Below, piece after piece: positions 30,201-40,450 of a stretch of 64,000 nt of DNA. This stretch comes from Microplitis mediator. Lineage: Eukaryota; Arthropoda; Insecta; Hymenoptera; Braconidae. The DNA is taken from the NCBI RefSeq assembly GCF_029852145.1, contig NC_079972.1, positions 5,095,795-5,159,794 of the forward strand. The letters run 5' to 3'. The translations under genes were made by a program, and so were the position numbers. Every line of letters starts with the position of its first letter. Positions within the stretch are counted from its first letter, which is position 1. A model generated the notes under the pieces. The model searched no databases. It worked only from the letters and a program-made list of their open reading frames with translations, and was not told where the DNA came from.

Positions 30201-31319
30201 TCCTGAACTGGTTGGTTTTGAGCCGTTGAAGACCACACGGATCTTGAAGTTGTTGTTGTCCTCCTTCAGTACCCCATGGTGGGGTAGGAAGTATTGAATT
30301 GATGATGTAGATGATGCCGCAGGCATCATGTGCTTGAGTTCGAGATACTCTGCCATGAAGTTCATGTAGAGTGTTTTGAGCCGAGCATCATGATCAAGAC
30401 GTCGCATGAGGTGTTGTAAGCAGCGACGAGCTGCTGTGTATGAGTTCCCCAGTTGTTGCGGGTCTGATATCAATGGCAGTCTGACGATGTATCTGCCAGA
30501 ACTGTCTCGAGTGTGAGTGTCCCGGAAGTGAGCTTCACAAGCCTCTTCTTCGGGAGTTAATGAGCGTAGTTGAGTTGAACTGACCTCTTCTTGGAGCCAG
30601 AACCGAGTTAATAAGTCTTGAAGATCTTGATCATGATGATTGGAGACAGCATGATGAATTCTCAGTGGTTTGTTGAGCCGAGCTTGGACTGGACCAATGA
30701 GAATCCAGCCAAAAATTGTATTCTGGGCGAGTAATCCAGGAGATTTGCACTTGATGATCTCGCCAGTGATGACCTGGCCGTAGTAATCAGCTCCAAGGAT
30801 GACATCCGTTGGACCTGGGGTTCCAAACTCTGGATCTGCGAGCGTGAGATGCGAGTACTGTGCCAAGTCGGTGTTTTGGACTTGGTCAGATGGTAATTTA
30901 GCAGTTAAACCACTGAGGATGTGAGCCTTTATCGTGAGTGATTGATCCGAGTGGTATGAACGCAGAGTGAGAGTTGCACACCCTCTGGTATGGCCAGCCT
31001 TGGCTGCACCGATCCCTAGGATAGTAAGGTGTGATCGAGCACGAGAAATATTGAGCATTCTAATTAATGAATCTGAAACAAAGGATATCTCAGAACCGGT
31101 ATCTAAGAGAATGCGTATTGGGTGAGTACTTAACTTGGTCACTACGTAGACTTGACAAGTTGCTAGTAACGTAGCGTAATGATGAGTTTGAGTACAACCA
31201 GTTGTTGAGTTCTGAGTGGGCGAGTGATGAGTACGAGTGCTGCGATCATGAGTATGTTGAGCTTGAGTGTGGGCAAGTGTGTTGTTTGAGTGCGATGAGC
31301 TTGTAGTAGGCGAGTGCAA
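27297..31319 (-). CDS. pol: BEL/Pao pol polyprotein, right copy (about 1,340 aa)
   Basis: The protein is the same as the left copy in every predicted residue, offset by 5,446 bp. Protease DTG, reverse transcriptase YVDD, RNase H and integrase motifs are all kept. The lack of differences points to a very recent duplication, gene conversion, or an assembly repeat. As in the left copy, gag is missing, so particle formation would need gag from another element. Confidence 0.92.
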   Translation of the reverse strand: MHSPTTSSSHSNNTLAHTQAQHTHDRSTRTHHSPTQNSTTGCTQTHHYATLLATCQVYVVTKLSTHPIRILLDTGSEISFVSDSLIRMLNISRARSHLTILGIGAAKAGHTRGCATLTLRSYHSDQSLTIKAHILSGLTAKLPSDQVQNTDLAQYSHLTLADPEFGTPGPTDVILGADYYGQVITGEIIKCKSPGLLAQNTIFGWILIGPVQARLNKPLRIHHAVSNHHDQDLQDLLTRFWLQEEVSSTQLRSLTPEEEACEAHFRDTHTRDSSGRYIVRLPLISDPQQLGNSYTAARRCLQHLMRRLDHDARLKTLYMNFMAEYLELKHMMPAASSTSSIQYFLPHHGVLKEDNNNFKIRVVFNGSKPTSSGLSLNDIMHTGPKLLVNIFDVLISSRQHRFIFITDVTKMYRQILVHEKDQGLQQILWFDEEGNIIPFKLTTVTYGTKSAPFLAVRALLQLVEDEGHRFPLAIDPLIKRRYVDDISGGADDLESLQAVANDIEGLCKAGGFPLAKWASNHRKLLQLNRAEAITKYKIEDPEVSTKILGMYWSSNKDQFSFKHSPPCSTQPCTKRAILSEIAQIFDPLGFLSPLIIQAKMFMQELWLIKLGWDTPLSAELRQKWTSFKTQLDMIHIIKIPRWIHSSTNSALEIHGFSDASQLAIAAAVFIKVLPTTRTQRAKVTLLCSKTKVAPLKPLTIPRLELTAAHMLAKLVKHCQTTLNYSHVPTYLWTDSSITLTWIHSHPSRWKDFVRNRVSFIQELIPDGHWKFVPGTDNPADCATRGLTTSQLKTHQLWWSGPSWLLEDSPSWPTSPIHKDADTHLEERPVKSLYVSAQPLNSSWTLMKRPIPLLRMLRVTAICGRVRDIIKRIPHSTLARPLTSTEINLALQFCIKETQRIHFYSELQLLAKQASWPKDHPFARLVVYQDTDGIIRVGGRLENAPNSDQQKHPAILPRDAALTRLVISDAHQRTMHGGTQLTLAHTRLRYWIIGGRQPVRSHILKCLVCARHRCVRAQQLMGQLPTQRVTPAPPFSHTGVDCAGPVSIKSWKGRGSRIYKGWICVFVCLTTSAVHVDLVSDYSSSGFIAALRRFIHRRGICTALYSDCGTTFQGAYSELKRLFTQGTQESHALLDWATVHQITWHFNPPAAPHMGGKWEAAVKSVKHHLTRTLGESAFTFEELTTLLTQVEGILNSRPLEALSDDPQDPSSLTPGHFLIGRPIAAIPEPSLMDTEVSRLSRWQFIQQRVQHFWNHWSTSYIQRHLARTKWHHARNDIKLGSLVLLTDERTPPTRWPLAKVTALHPGKDNLTRVVTIQTATGTLTRPIAKLALLPLAPEPDA

Positions 31320-31593
31320 GTGAGTATCGAGTGCTTGAGTGTCGTGCGGAAGCGCAAAGTCTTATTGAGTTTGAGCAGGAGCACTTTGTCTCATGGACGA
31401 CGATGCTTGGAGTGAGTGGGAGTTGGAGCGTCCGTCTTAGAAACTCCCTCCCCTGTCGATTTCTGTCCATCACAATTGGAGAATATGGTGAATTGATTAT
31501 AAGATTAGAGTTTATAGAGTATAGGAGCACGAGTTTAGTCTGTGATCACTTTTACGCGGTTTCCACCATCCGATCCGGCTCGAAGGACCATAA
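31320..31593 (-). other. gag remnant and leader, right BEL/Pao copy
   Basis: This has the same content as 25874-26147: a short ORF from ATG 31470 and a TAA just upstream of the pol frame. The shared deletion shows both units derive from one gag-less parent. Confidence 0.7.
31573..31590 (-). other. primer binding site (tRNA-Tyr), right copy
   Basis: TGGTCCTTCGAGCCGGAT on minus, three bases inside the right-hand LTR, with the same placement as in the left unit. Confidence 0.8.
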
Positions 31594-32665
31594 TGTAAAA
31601 TATTAACTTAAAAACTACATTAAATATTTATTTGCTGGATCGGGATGGTGAAAGAAATAAGAAATCACTGATTTGGTGTATTGTCCATATTTAATAAAAA
31701 TAAATCACAGATAATAGCGTCGAGTACAAGAGTCGATCACGAGTTCATATTAGAGCACTTATTGAACATTATTCGATTGCATTTGAGTTTAATTGAGTTT
31801 TATATAAATTGCATGGCACCGTACACATGAACATTATATTATATACATATAGAGCGTAGTTGAAGATCGAGTTTGTTGAGTTTAATGAGTACGAGTTTAT
31901 AAATTTACACGGCACCATACACGTGAATTAATTTATACAAAAGAGCGCAATAAAGAGTAAATTATTAACAATTAATGATTTACAAATATCATCAATAGTT
32001 CGAGTATACATTTTTGTCACAATTAATTTTGATACGCGACATTGAGAACGAGTAAGAAGAGCAAAAATATAAGAAGCGTAACGAGCCGAGTCTGAACGTA
32101 TAATAATTACTTTGCAGTCACAAATAAAATTTGATATTGATTTTTGAGATTAAGATTACTGGATGACTGAATGATGACATCAGTCACACTGGTTGGCATC
32201 GAGTACGAGCAAATAATTGAGCAATGAGTAATAAAGTAAATTGTAAATTGAAATAAATTATTTGTGGCTGCAAAGTCACGTGATGGCGAGTATGTGAATA
32301 GATATAGCCCGCACGTTAGTTTAACACGCGGTCACCACAGCAATGAGCACAGAGTTTATATATGACGAAACAGATATAATTGAAGAATATAGATGATGAC
32401 AAATACATGGTGTATCAGCGAGTTACAATTAGAATGATGTACTTGATAGTGTAGAGTAATTAACACGATGTAATTGAATTACAATAAAAACTAGTAGCAC
32501 GTGGTGTTCTATCACAAGTGTTGTAGAGTAATGCCAGTTGCCGCGTAGCTGGCTATCGAGTTGAAATTCCGAGTATCAGAGGGCGCGTCGATAGCAGCAC
32601 CTCTGGTATAGTAGAGCGTAGAGTTGTCAAGTGTTCTGGCGCGAACATTTGAAATTTACGCAACA
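31594..32665 (-). repeat. BEL/Pao LTR, right (5' LTR)
   Basis: This 1,072-bp LTR is the outer 5' LTR in the coding direction. It is followed by CTGAA and then by polymerase coding sequence. I noticed no differences from the other two LTRs in the parts compared. Confidence 0.92.
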
Positions 32666-34596
32666 CTGAATGAGTCTATGAAACGTAATGTCACTGAAGT
32701 ATTTTCTATTGATTTTGTGAAAGATATATATTTTTCTTTATTAATTGGTAGCAGAGTTACATCACCTTTAATTAATGTAGCTAAACTTTTAATTAAAAAA
32801 TGTGAATCATAGCCTGATAAATTGTGAAAGACTATGGGAATAACATGAGACTTTGGATAATTGACATTACAAGATACATGTGCTGGGCCGCGATAATTAC
32901 CAGTGAAATGACAGTGATCATAACACTTATCAGTATTGGTAGTGATTGTTTTTTCACAAATATGACAAACAGTTGCCTGATCATGTGTCTCTTGCTGTTG
33001 TTTAGTGAGTGGTTTCATTGGTATAGGATTTTTCAAATATCTTTCGTATTCAATAGCTAATTTTTCCAACTTTGAAATAAACCACCCAATACGAAATTTT
33101 GAACGATTTAATTCGAATTTAGATAATTTATTATCATAACTGCACTGTTGATAGAATGCTACACTGTGTGGAACATGCTTCTGAGTTTCATCATCTCCTG
33201 GGGTTTTTTCTAGTGTACATTCCAAGTCTGCATACACAACAAACGGTACAGTGTCTTCGTATTGATAGTTTTTAAATTTGAAGATTTGATCTTTTCCCTT
33301 CGGAAATGTCATATGGACTTTATTTATTTTAAAACAGTCAGCTTTGTGATTTTCATACGAATAAACATATTTAAAATGATTCAAGCATCGATCACAAAAA
33401 AATAATTTGCTGTTTGACTTGGAAATTTGAGATTTAACTAGACGTGAAAGATCTTTGATCAAAGCAAAGTGAAATTTAGGTTGAAAATTTTTAATATCAA
33501 AATCAGATGTATTTAATTTAATATTTTGCTGTACCATTGAGAGATGAATAACTTTTTTATCAGACTTTATGAGTTTACTTAAGTATAATGGAATTATTGC
33601 GCTTTTTTCGGATTTTTTATTGCAAAATTCTGACTCGATACCGTAAACATTGATTGATAAATTATTTAATTTATCAAATTTTGGTATATCATTTAAAGTG
33701 ATTGGAAATTTTATACCTTCATATTTTAATACAGAACTAAAGTGAGGATATGATGATTTTTTCACAGGATTACTATTAGCAGGATGTAATGCTGCTACAA
33801 CGCTCCAGAGAAAACAGTGTTCATCAAAATTCTGAATATTTAATACTGCTTTTTTCGCCTGGATGTCCTTGGGTAGCTCTATAAACGTTGAATCTCCAGC
33901 TTGAAGAGGCGCATATCTTGACATTGTAATGATTAAACTGTGGATTTCAGTTAAACTCCACCCAGAGTCTTTTTGATTAAATTCCTCGACTTTCTTCAAC
34001 AATTTATCATTAACATGATCTTTGTACCAAGTAGCAAGAGATGTTGCGGGTAAAATTTCTCGGCTCTTGGTGTTGAATGTCTTTGTTTCTTCAATGACAT
34101 TTTCAGCTTTTACATTTTTGAATTTGCAAACTAATTCGACATTCACTTTAAGTCCAGGAACATCTCTGAGCATATTCTCAACTTTTTCAATGATAACGTC
34201 TTGAGCATCATCAAGAAAAGCACGAAGATCAGTATGAGCTTGATTTGTCACGCATCCTGATCTAATATTATTTGAGAATGCGTTTTCAAGATCTTGCCAC
34301 TTGATGAGGCGTCGGTTTTCACGCAAGTCACCACCAGTTACTTCTCCACTCAATTGTGTAAATTGATCAGCATACCAGTACAAAAGTATAATATTTGCTC
34401 GTACACTTCTCCTGACTTGAACATTTATCTGAGGATCTAGCAAGATCTCATTGAAGTAATCAATTGTATCAGCACACACTTGATAACACTTCTGGCAATG
34501 TTCTTTAGCTAATGGCTTATCACGTAAATCATTGAATGATTTAATTATTGAATCTACTGGAAGCTGCAGCGCCGCAATAAAATCATTTTGTGCCAT
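32666..34596 (-). pseudogene. protein-primed DNA polymerase B, N-terminal part (element 2)
   Basis: About 640 codons run from ATG 34596 (MAQNDFIAAL) to the retrotransposon. The order is the same as in element 1: helical N-terminus; DEHCFLWSVVAALH (Cys261) and FHFALIKDL as an OTU-like Cys/His pair; zinc finger FCDRCLNHF; exonuclease I YADLECTL; endonuclease VII-like module CHICEKT...YDHCHFTGNYRGPAH; exonuclease II FHNLSGYDSHF. The two proteins are clearly diverged over their whole length, so the elements are separate lineages rather than a recent duplication. The frame is open up to the insertion, so the break by the BEL/Pao element is the first lesion met. Confidence 0.9.
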
Positions 34597-34771
34597 TTTT
34601 TCAAAAATTCATCACTAAAGTTACTGTTTATAATTACACTTGAAATTGTCTTTTAAAAGTTTATCACTAGTATTGTTTATTAAGTAGTTTTTATATAAAT
34701 TAATTAGTTTATTAAAAAATAAATTTTTAAAAAATCACTAAGATTGTTCATTTAAAAATTTATCACTAAAA

Positions 34772-34880
34772 CACTTAAATTATTTATATATTGTTCAAAT
34801 AACCACTTAAATTATTTTTTTATTGTTTAAATAATCACTTAAATTATTTTTATATTGTTTAAATAATCACTTAAAATTGT
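34772..34880. repeat. four 32-bp tandem repeats upstream of element 2 polymerase
   Basis: CACTTAAATTATTT-like words start at 34772, 34804, 34836 and 34868, exactly 32 bp apart, with TATTGTTTAAATAAT between them. They occupy the same leader position as the 31-33 bp array of element 1 but share no obvious sequence with it. Confidence 0.8.
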
Positions 34881-34938
34881 TTATAAAAATTTTCAGAAAA
34901 AAATTTTTTAAACGCACACACAAAGAACTTTTAATCGT

Positions 34939-35540
34939 GAGAGATTCGTACTTCATTGAGAGAACTCGTACTTCTTTTTGTGAAGTATGCTCTCGCGCGG
35001 TGCTTTTATAGGTGGGGCGCGACTCATCAACTGCGTGGTAAAAAATTTTATAGTTCTCAAAAGTACCAACCTAATGAAATAAAATCCCCAGAATCTTGCA
35101 AAAATTCCCTAGAAAATTACAAAGTACCAATCTTATAAAACAAAATTCCCTAGAATCTTGGCAAAAAAAATTCCTAGATTGTATCAACCTAACCTAAGGT
35201 CTAGATGGCGTGACGGAGAGTTTGACGTCATCTACTACGCAGTTAAAAATTTAACTGATGAGTCATGAACTAAAAATAGAATCGAGTGAGTCACCATCTA
35301 AAAATAAATATTATACTGCGCAGTTAAAAAACAATGGAAAGTTTTTTTCTCGGAATTGGATGAGTCATCATCTAAAAATAAACATTCGCTGTTGCTAAAA
35401 AAAATATTCTACTACGCAGTTAAAATGGAAAGTTTTTTTCTCAGAACTGGATGAGTCATTATCTAAAAATAAATATTCTACTACGCAGTTAAAATTAAAC
35501 TCGATGACATCATCTAAAGATATAATCAATTAAGTCATAG
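34939..35540. promoter_or_regulatory. polymerase promoter and CRE/AP-1 region, element 2
   Basis: The minus-strand TATAAAAG is at 35010-35003, in the same GCGCCCCACC context as element 1, with the paired GAAGTACGA leader words downstream. Farther out are TGACGTCA (35223-35230) and four AP-1 sites TGAGTCA (35259-35265, 35287-35293, 35361-35367, 35452-35458). They are set in degenerate repeats opened by CTACTACGCAGTTAAAA or CTGCGCAGTTAAAA. No perfect heat-shock element was found here, unlike element 1. No accessory gene is left on the outer side. Confidence 0.6.
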
Positions 35541-35690
35541 CTAATAAAAAAAATCGCTGTCGCTAAAAAATAAATATTATAAAATCTTACAATTTGCGAT
35601 TAGTGTATCATAACTTTTTTTAAAAATGCACTATTTATTCATATAGTAATCTCCAGATAAACGCAAGCTTGAAAGATTCAAAATTAATTC

Positions 35691-35935
35691 AAAATGGTGG
35701 ATATGGGAAAAATATTAAATTCAAAATGGCGGAAATGGGCACAATAGTTCATTCAAACTGGCAGACATGGGCATAATATTTAATTCAAAATGGCGGACAT
35801 GGGCACAATAGTTCATTCAAACTGGCAGACATGAGCATAATATTTAATTCAAAATGGTGGAAATGGGTATAATGTTTAATTCAAAATGGTGGATATGGGA
35901 AAAATATTAAATTCAAAATGGTGGACACGAGCTCA
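35691..35935. repeat. minisatellite of ~32-bp units containing AAAATGGCGGA words
   Basis: About eight units alternate TTCAAAATGGCGGACATGGG and TTCAAACTGGCAGACATGGG, joined by CACAATAGTTCA or CATAATATTTAA. AAAATGGCGGA matches the YY1/Pleiohomeotic binding consensus, but in a decaying tandem repeat this may be chance. Confidence 0.75.
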
Positions 35936-35989
35936 AAACTACCAACCATGAGGGCAACACGAGTATCAATCTTTTCAAAAATTCCCACT

Positions 35990-36500
35990 CGAAATATGCA
36001 TGAAGCGCCATCTGTCATAACACGAGCTCAAAATGGCAAATAAGAGCTTAAAATGTTGTCAATTAGCGTCTAAATGATATCAAAAAGGCCCCAGATAAGC
36101 TCAAACATGAGCTCGACGGGTTAAACGACTGCTGATACATGAGGCGCCACCTGTTATTGGACTCAAAATAGATATCAATTAGCATCAATAATCTGGAGAA
36201 AGGACTCATGATAAGCTTGAAATGGTGGGTAAGAGTTCAAAATGGCTGACATTTAGCATCAAACGAACCCTAGATAAGCTCAGGCGGTAAAATAGACCCC
36301 AGATAAGCTGAAATGATAACAATTAGCGTCAAAATGATGTCAAAAAGGCCCCAGATAAGCTCAAATGATGTCAATTAGCGTCAAAAGGCTGCAGATAACC
36401 ACACCAACAGTCGATACATCACCAACAGTCAATACATCACCAACAGTCGATACATTATCGACAGTCGATAACCAACAGTAGATAACTTACCATCTGTCGG
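35990..36500. repeat. degenerate repeats with AGATAAGCTCAAA and CACCAACAGTCGATACAT words
   Basis: CCCCAGATAAGCTCAAA and ATTAGCGTCAAAATGATGTC recur irregularly (AGATAAG or TGATAAG at 36093, 36209, 36272, 36301 and 36353). They are followed by an 18-bp repeat ACCAACAGTCGATACATC at about 36405-36480. No ORF was seen. From 36541 to 37400 there is AT-rich unique sequence without a supportable gene. Confidence 0.65.
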
Positions 36501-37408
36501 TACAACATTCATGCCCATCTTGCCCCGTTGTATCCAGAACTCCCCCTGTCTATCTACTATACTGAATTTTGTAAATATAAAAAAAAATAATTAACAAAAA
36601 TATCAAATATTAACAATTTCTTAATTTCAATAAAATCAATAATATTGTATTTAAAAATTAGATTTAATATTTCACAATTTATGATTCCTCCTTCAAAGAT
36701 ATACGTATGTCTATTATGCGTTGTCATAGAGCTTATATAAACAACTTTTTTGTCTTTTTTTGACAAACATGTGAACATAAGTAGGTAATTAATACATTGT
36801 AATTAGGGTATCTCATTATGCCGAATTAGCAATACTCGCCCTACCATCTCGATCACTTACCGACACAGCCTATGACGACACAGTGACGCTGCTTTCACTG
36901 GGAGGAGGGGGCTCAGGTTAAATTCAAATACTTACTTTTTACTGGTAATTTTTCTCATGTTATTTAAATGGGAAATGGAAAATTACAATCAGAAAGTACT
37001 TAATGCTGATATTGAGAGTTAATGTCAGCAAGCGTTCTTTTGTACTCTACTGAAACTATTCGAATTTTTTTTTTATTTTTTACAGTGTACTACACATTTC
37101 ACTCCAAGCCCAAATCACTTTTAAATAGATGGATTTATCAAAAAATTTGGGTATAAAAATGGACCCAACGAACTTTACACGGCCGTGTAGTGTGAAATAC
37201 CGGTTTAAAATTCTCTCGGTGTAAATTTTCCATCCGTGTGATTTTAACGTGGTGTAATCTTCTTTTTTTTACAACTTCCCGTGTTACTCGTCATAATTTT
37301 GGTTAACGAGCAACAAATGATCATTAGACATCTTTCACTACTTAATCAATAACTATATAAAATTATTTAGATAATAAATAGTATTTTTTACATTTGAATA
37401 TTTTTATG

Positions 37409-37611
37409 AGTGTGAATGTAGCAGACATCAGACAAATTCAAAATTATAAATAAATAGACTAATGAATAATGCAATTAAATTTTTAAAAAATGCGCATTTA
37501 AAAAATTTTAAAATTTAGTGCATTTTTTATGAATGTTTTTTTTTTTTTAATTTTTTTCTCTATTTGTTTATAATTTTAAATTTGTCTGATGTCTGCTAGA
37601 TTCGCACTCGT
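37409..37611. mobile_element. ~200-bp hairpin element
   Basis: GTGTGAATGTAGCAGACATC at the left is matched inverted by GATGTCTGCTAGATTCGCAC at the right, with arms of about 50 bp including CAGACAAATTCAAAATTATA. The centre is AT-rich. It is probably a MITE. From 37612 to 38051 no gene was seen. Confidence 0.65.
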
Positions 37612-38051
37612 ATATTGCTATGATTATTTTTCCTTAAGGAAGTATAGGACGTACAGTCCTCTCTGAGTTTCATCTCACAATGCATATATATAGCTATACT
37701 GTAGTACGTGTCTTGAGAAGGATTTATTTTGCTCGAGACCGTACTTTCAGAAAACGTAACAAGTTTTTACCAGTGATTTAATAACATTTAGCTTACCAAA
37801 ATAATTCTTTTATGAATTAATTAAGTATATTATTATCAAATAATTGATAATTTATTTTTAATTTAAAGAAAATAACAAGTTTTTTAATTTTTAATATTTT
37901 TTAAAAAGTTTGGCAACGTAGCAAATTTTAGCGCGGTTGCGCATGCGTTGACTGCTCTATTCGTGTTTGCGATGTGTACGTGTGTGTAATGTTTACAAGT
38001 AATGCTATACAGTGATATTGAATTATAAAATCTTGGAAGAATAAATAAATA

Positions 38052-40450
38052 ATGAGTGACGGAAAAAAGCGTTATTTTTGAAAAGGAAGGCGAGTAAACG
38101 AAAAAATTTATAACCAACGTATTTCTCAAGGCAAGAACGGACAAAAAAGAAAGAAAAAATGTGATCTAACCTCTTCTCTATCTGACATTGTACCAGGAAG
38201 GAGAATAATAGAAGTTCCTCATTTAGTTAAACAATTAAAATGCGTACAGTGCAAGGCATTGCTGGATTTAGAAAATATTAGAAGAGATGAACGACGTGGC
38301 TTGGGTTCAATTTGGCATGTATTGTGTACAGCTTGCAATGTTTTAAACGAAGTTTCTAGTGGCAAGCATCATGTAGATCCAACGACAAAAAGGCAACGTT
38401 TCGACATAAATTCTAAGATTGCATTAGGTTTGTAAATTATAAATAATTAAATGAATGTAATTGAAGTATATAATTGTATGATATATTTTCAGGCGCACTT
38501 CACTCTGGGATCGAAGCAACTCACGTCAATAAAATTTTAGCCTCGGTTAATATGCCATCAATTGATTCAAAAAATATGAAAATGAGATGGGAATAGCTGT
38601 TGAGGAAGTGGCTAAAGAAAGTTGTTATAAATGGGCCGAAATTGAACGTAAATTGACGATTGAAAATTCAGATAGAATTCAAGAGTCATTGTAAGCATTA
38701 TTACTAGTTTAGATGTTTTTATGTTGTAAAAAATTCATAATCGATTCTACGATCAATATTTATACTTTAATAATCTCGGATTTTCAAGTATTATAAAATT
38801 ATACAGTAAAACCTGTGTTAGATTATACAATTGTAAATAAGGAATTTAATCGGAGCAATGAATTAAAAATCGTCGATAATTTGTAAATATTATACTTATA
38901 ATTAATGAACAGAAAGTGAAATGTTTTTTTTATTTAGTGTTACTCCAATTGAATTGATCATTAAAATATTGTCCACTTATTTTGATAATAATTTTCCAGT
39001 TTTTACATGATTTATTTTGATTTATAATTTTTACAATGTTTGAATAAAAGAATCAATTACCTTCAACAAGTTTTTTTTTCAAATAAAATTAATCCAATTC
39101 AACTTTTTCTTGTTTCCATTTCCTAACTTTGTTTTTTTTTACTACTCTTATTACAGACCAGAAAGTGCACCGTCTAATTTTATATTACCAGAATGGAGTG
39201 CAGGCTTCACAGAGCCTACGATAACACCAGCTGATACATCGACTAATCTTGAGACAACGATGGAGATAATTGAGCCTGAGATTATTAATCATCATATAAG
39301 AAGTGATCATTCTGAATCAGCTAATGTTTTTAATTCCAAAGAAACTTATAATGGTACTGTACGTGTTGCTGCGTCGTATGATATGGGTTACAGTACCAGA
39401 AGAAGTGGAAGAACATTTGATAGTATGAATGGATATGCAGCTTTCTTGGGTAGAGAAACTGGTAAAGCCATTGACTATCTAACAACAAATCGTGGTTGTA
39501 AAATGTGTGCTCTAGGTCATCCCAAATCAGACCACGATTGTAGGCTAAATTTTATCGGGAGTGCAAAAGCTATGGAATCTTTTGCTGCTGCTAGTATGAC
39601 TTCCAATAGTAAAATTTTCAAAGAGCATAATATTGAGGTAGGAATTTTAATTGGAGATGACGACAGCTCAACGATTGCTGCTGTCCGTGCCGCAAGCCAA
39701 TCACAAGTGGTTAAGCTCTCAGACAAACATCACACAAGTCGAGGTGTTACAAATACACTTTACAAATATGCCAAAGTTCATAAAGAATTAAAAAGTGACT
39801 CAATAACATATCTGCATCGTTGTTTCACTCATGCTATATCCCAAAATGCAGGAAATAGTAAAGAATTGGCTAATGCATTAAAAAATATTCCTGACCATGT
39901 CTTTAATAACCATAATAATTGTGGCGATTGGTGTAGATATGCAAAGAATCCCTCAACTTATAAGCACACAGTTATTAAAGGAGGTTTTCAGAGCCCTGGT
40001 TTATATAAAGATTTAAAAGATATATTCGGAAAACTAGCAGGTAATGCGGATCGGTTTGCTGCTGGTGCATCTAGCCAGGCGAATGAGAGTTTGAATGCTA
40101 CTATGACAAGTCATTACCCTAAGTCTCGATGCTACTCTCAGACGGCTTCTGGAGATTTTCGGTTTGGCAGCGCTATTGGTGAGAAAAATCTCGGAGAAAG
40201 ATACATTCAAGAAGCTGCAACAAAAAAACTTTTATCTCCTGGCTTTCACACGAATGAATACGTAAACAGAAGAGAAAAAGTAGCAAAACGACGATATGTA
40301 AAATCGAAGTGTCCTGAGTTTAAAAAAAGGCGTTTGTTTTTAAAAGAAAAGCGTACTAATCTGCGGAAGAAGAAAGAAGATATAGAAGGTACTCAGTATG
40401 AATCTAATATGGGATTACTTTCCACAGATGTTGCTCATGACTCAATTCGG
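38052..40450 (+). pseudogene. Mutator-type transposase gene, three exons, decayed and 3'-truncated
   Basis: Exon 1 is 38052-38427, exon 2 38493-38690 and exon 3 39157 onward, with GT-AG borders in consistent phase. Exon 1 has zinc-binding CVQCKALLD / CTACN. Exon 3 has the transposase core known from insect and cnidarian Mutator-like proteins: VAASYDMGYSTRRSGRTFDS, MNGYAAFLG, CKMCALGHPKSDHDCRLNF and EVGILIGDDDSSTIAAVR (acidic cluster). A later NIPDHVFNNHNNCGDWC segment follows. Lesions are TGA at codon 10 (38079-38081), a frameshift in exon 2 near 38575-38590, and loss of the C-terminal part, which in relatives often includes a YqaJ-like nuclease. Exon 3 alone stays open for more than 400 codons until it runs into a SINE. 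Catalytic residues are inferred from family memory. Confidence 0.75.

Larger units (their letters stand above)
20702..32665 (-). mobile_element. BEL/Pao LTR retrotransposon in tandem LTR-int-LTR-int-LTR form
   Basis: There are three LTRs of 1,072 bp and two internal regions of 4,374 bp. All landmarks are offset by exactly 5,446 bp, and the predicted proteins of the two units are the same. The element is read on minus, with PBS next to the right-hand LTR of each unit and a G-rich tract next to the left. It sits inside the polymerase gene of element 2. Lack of a second target duplication argues for LTR-LTR unequal recombination rather than two insertions; assembly duplication is the other explanation. 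Most of gag is missing in both units. Confidence 0.92.

Noticed and set aside
22030..30300. Many short ORFs of 60-150 aa within the BEL/Pao units
   Set aside because: They are out-of-frame shadows of pol, repeated at the same offset in both copies.
36557..38144. Short minus-strand ORFs in AT-rich DNA
   Set aside because: No conserved motif, codon bias or gene context.
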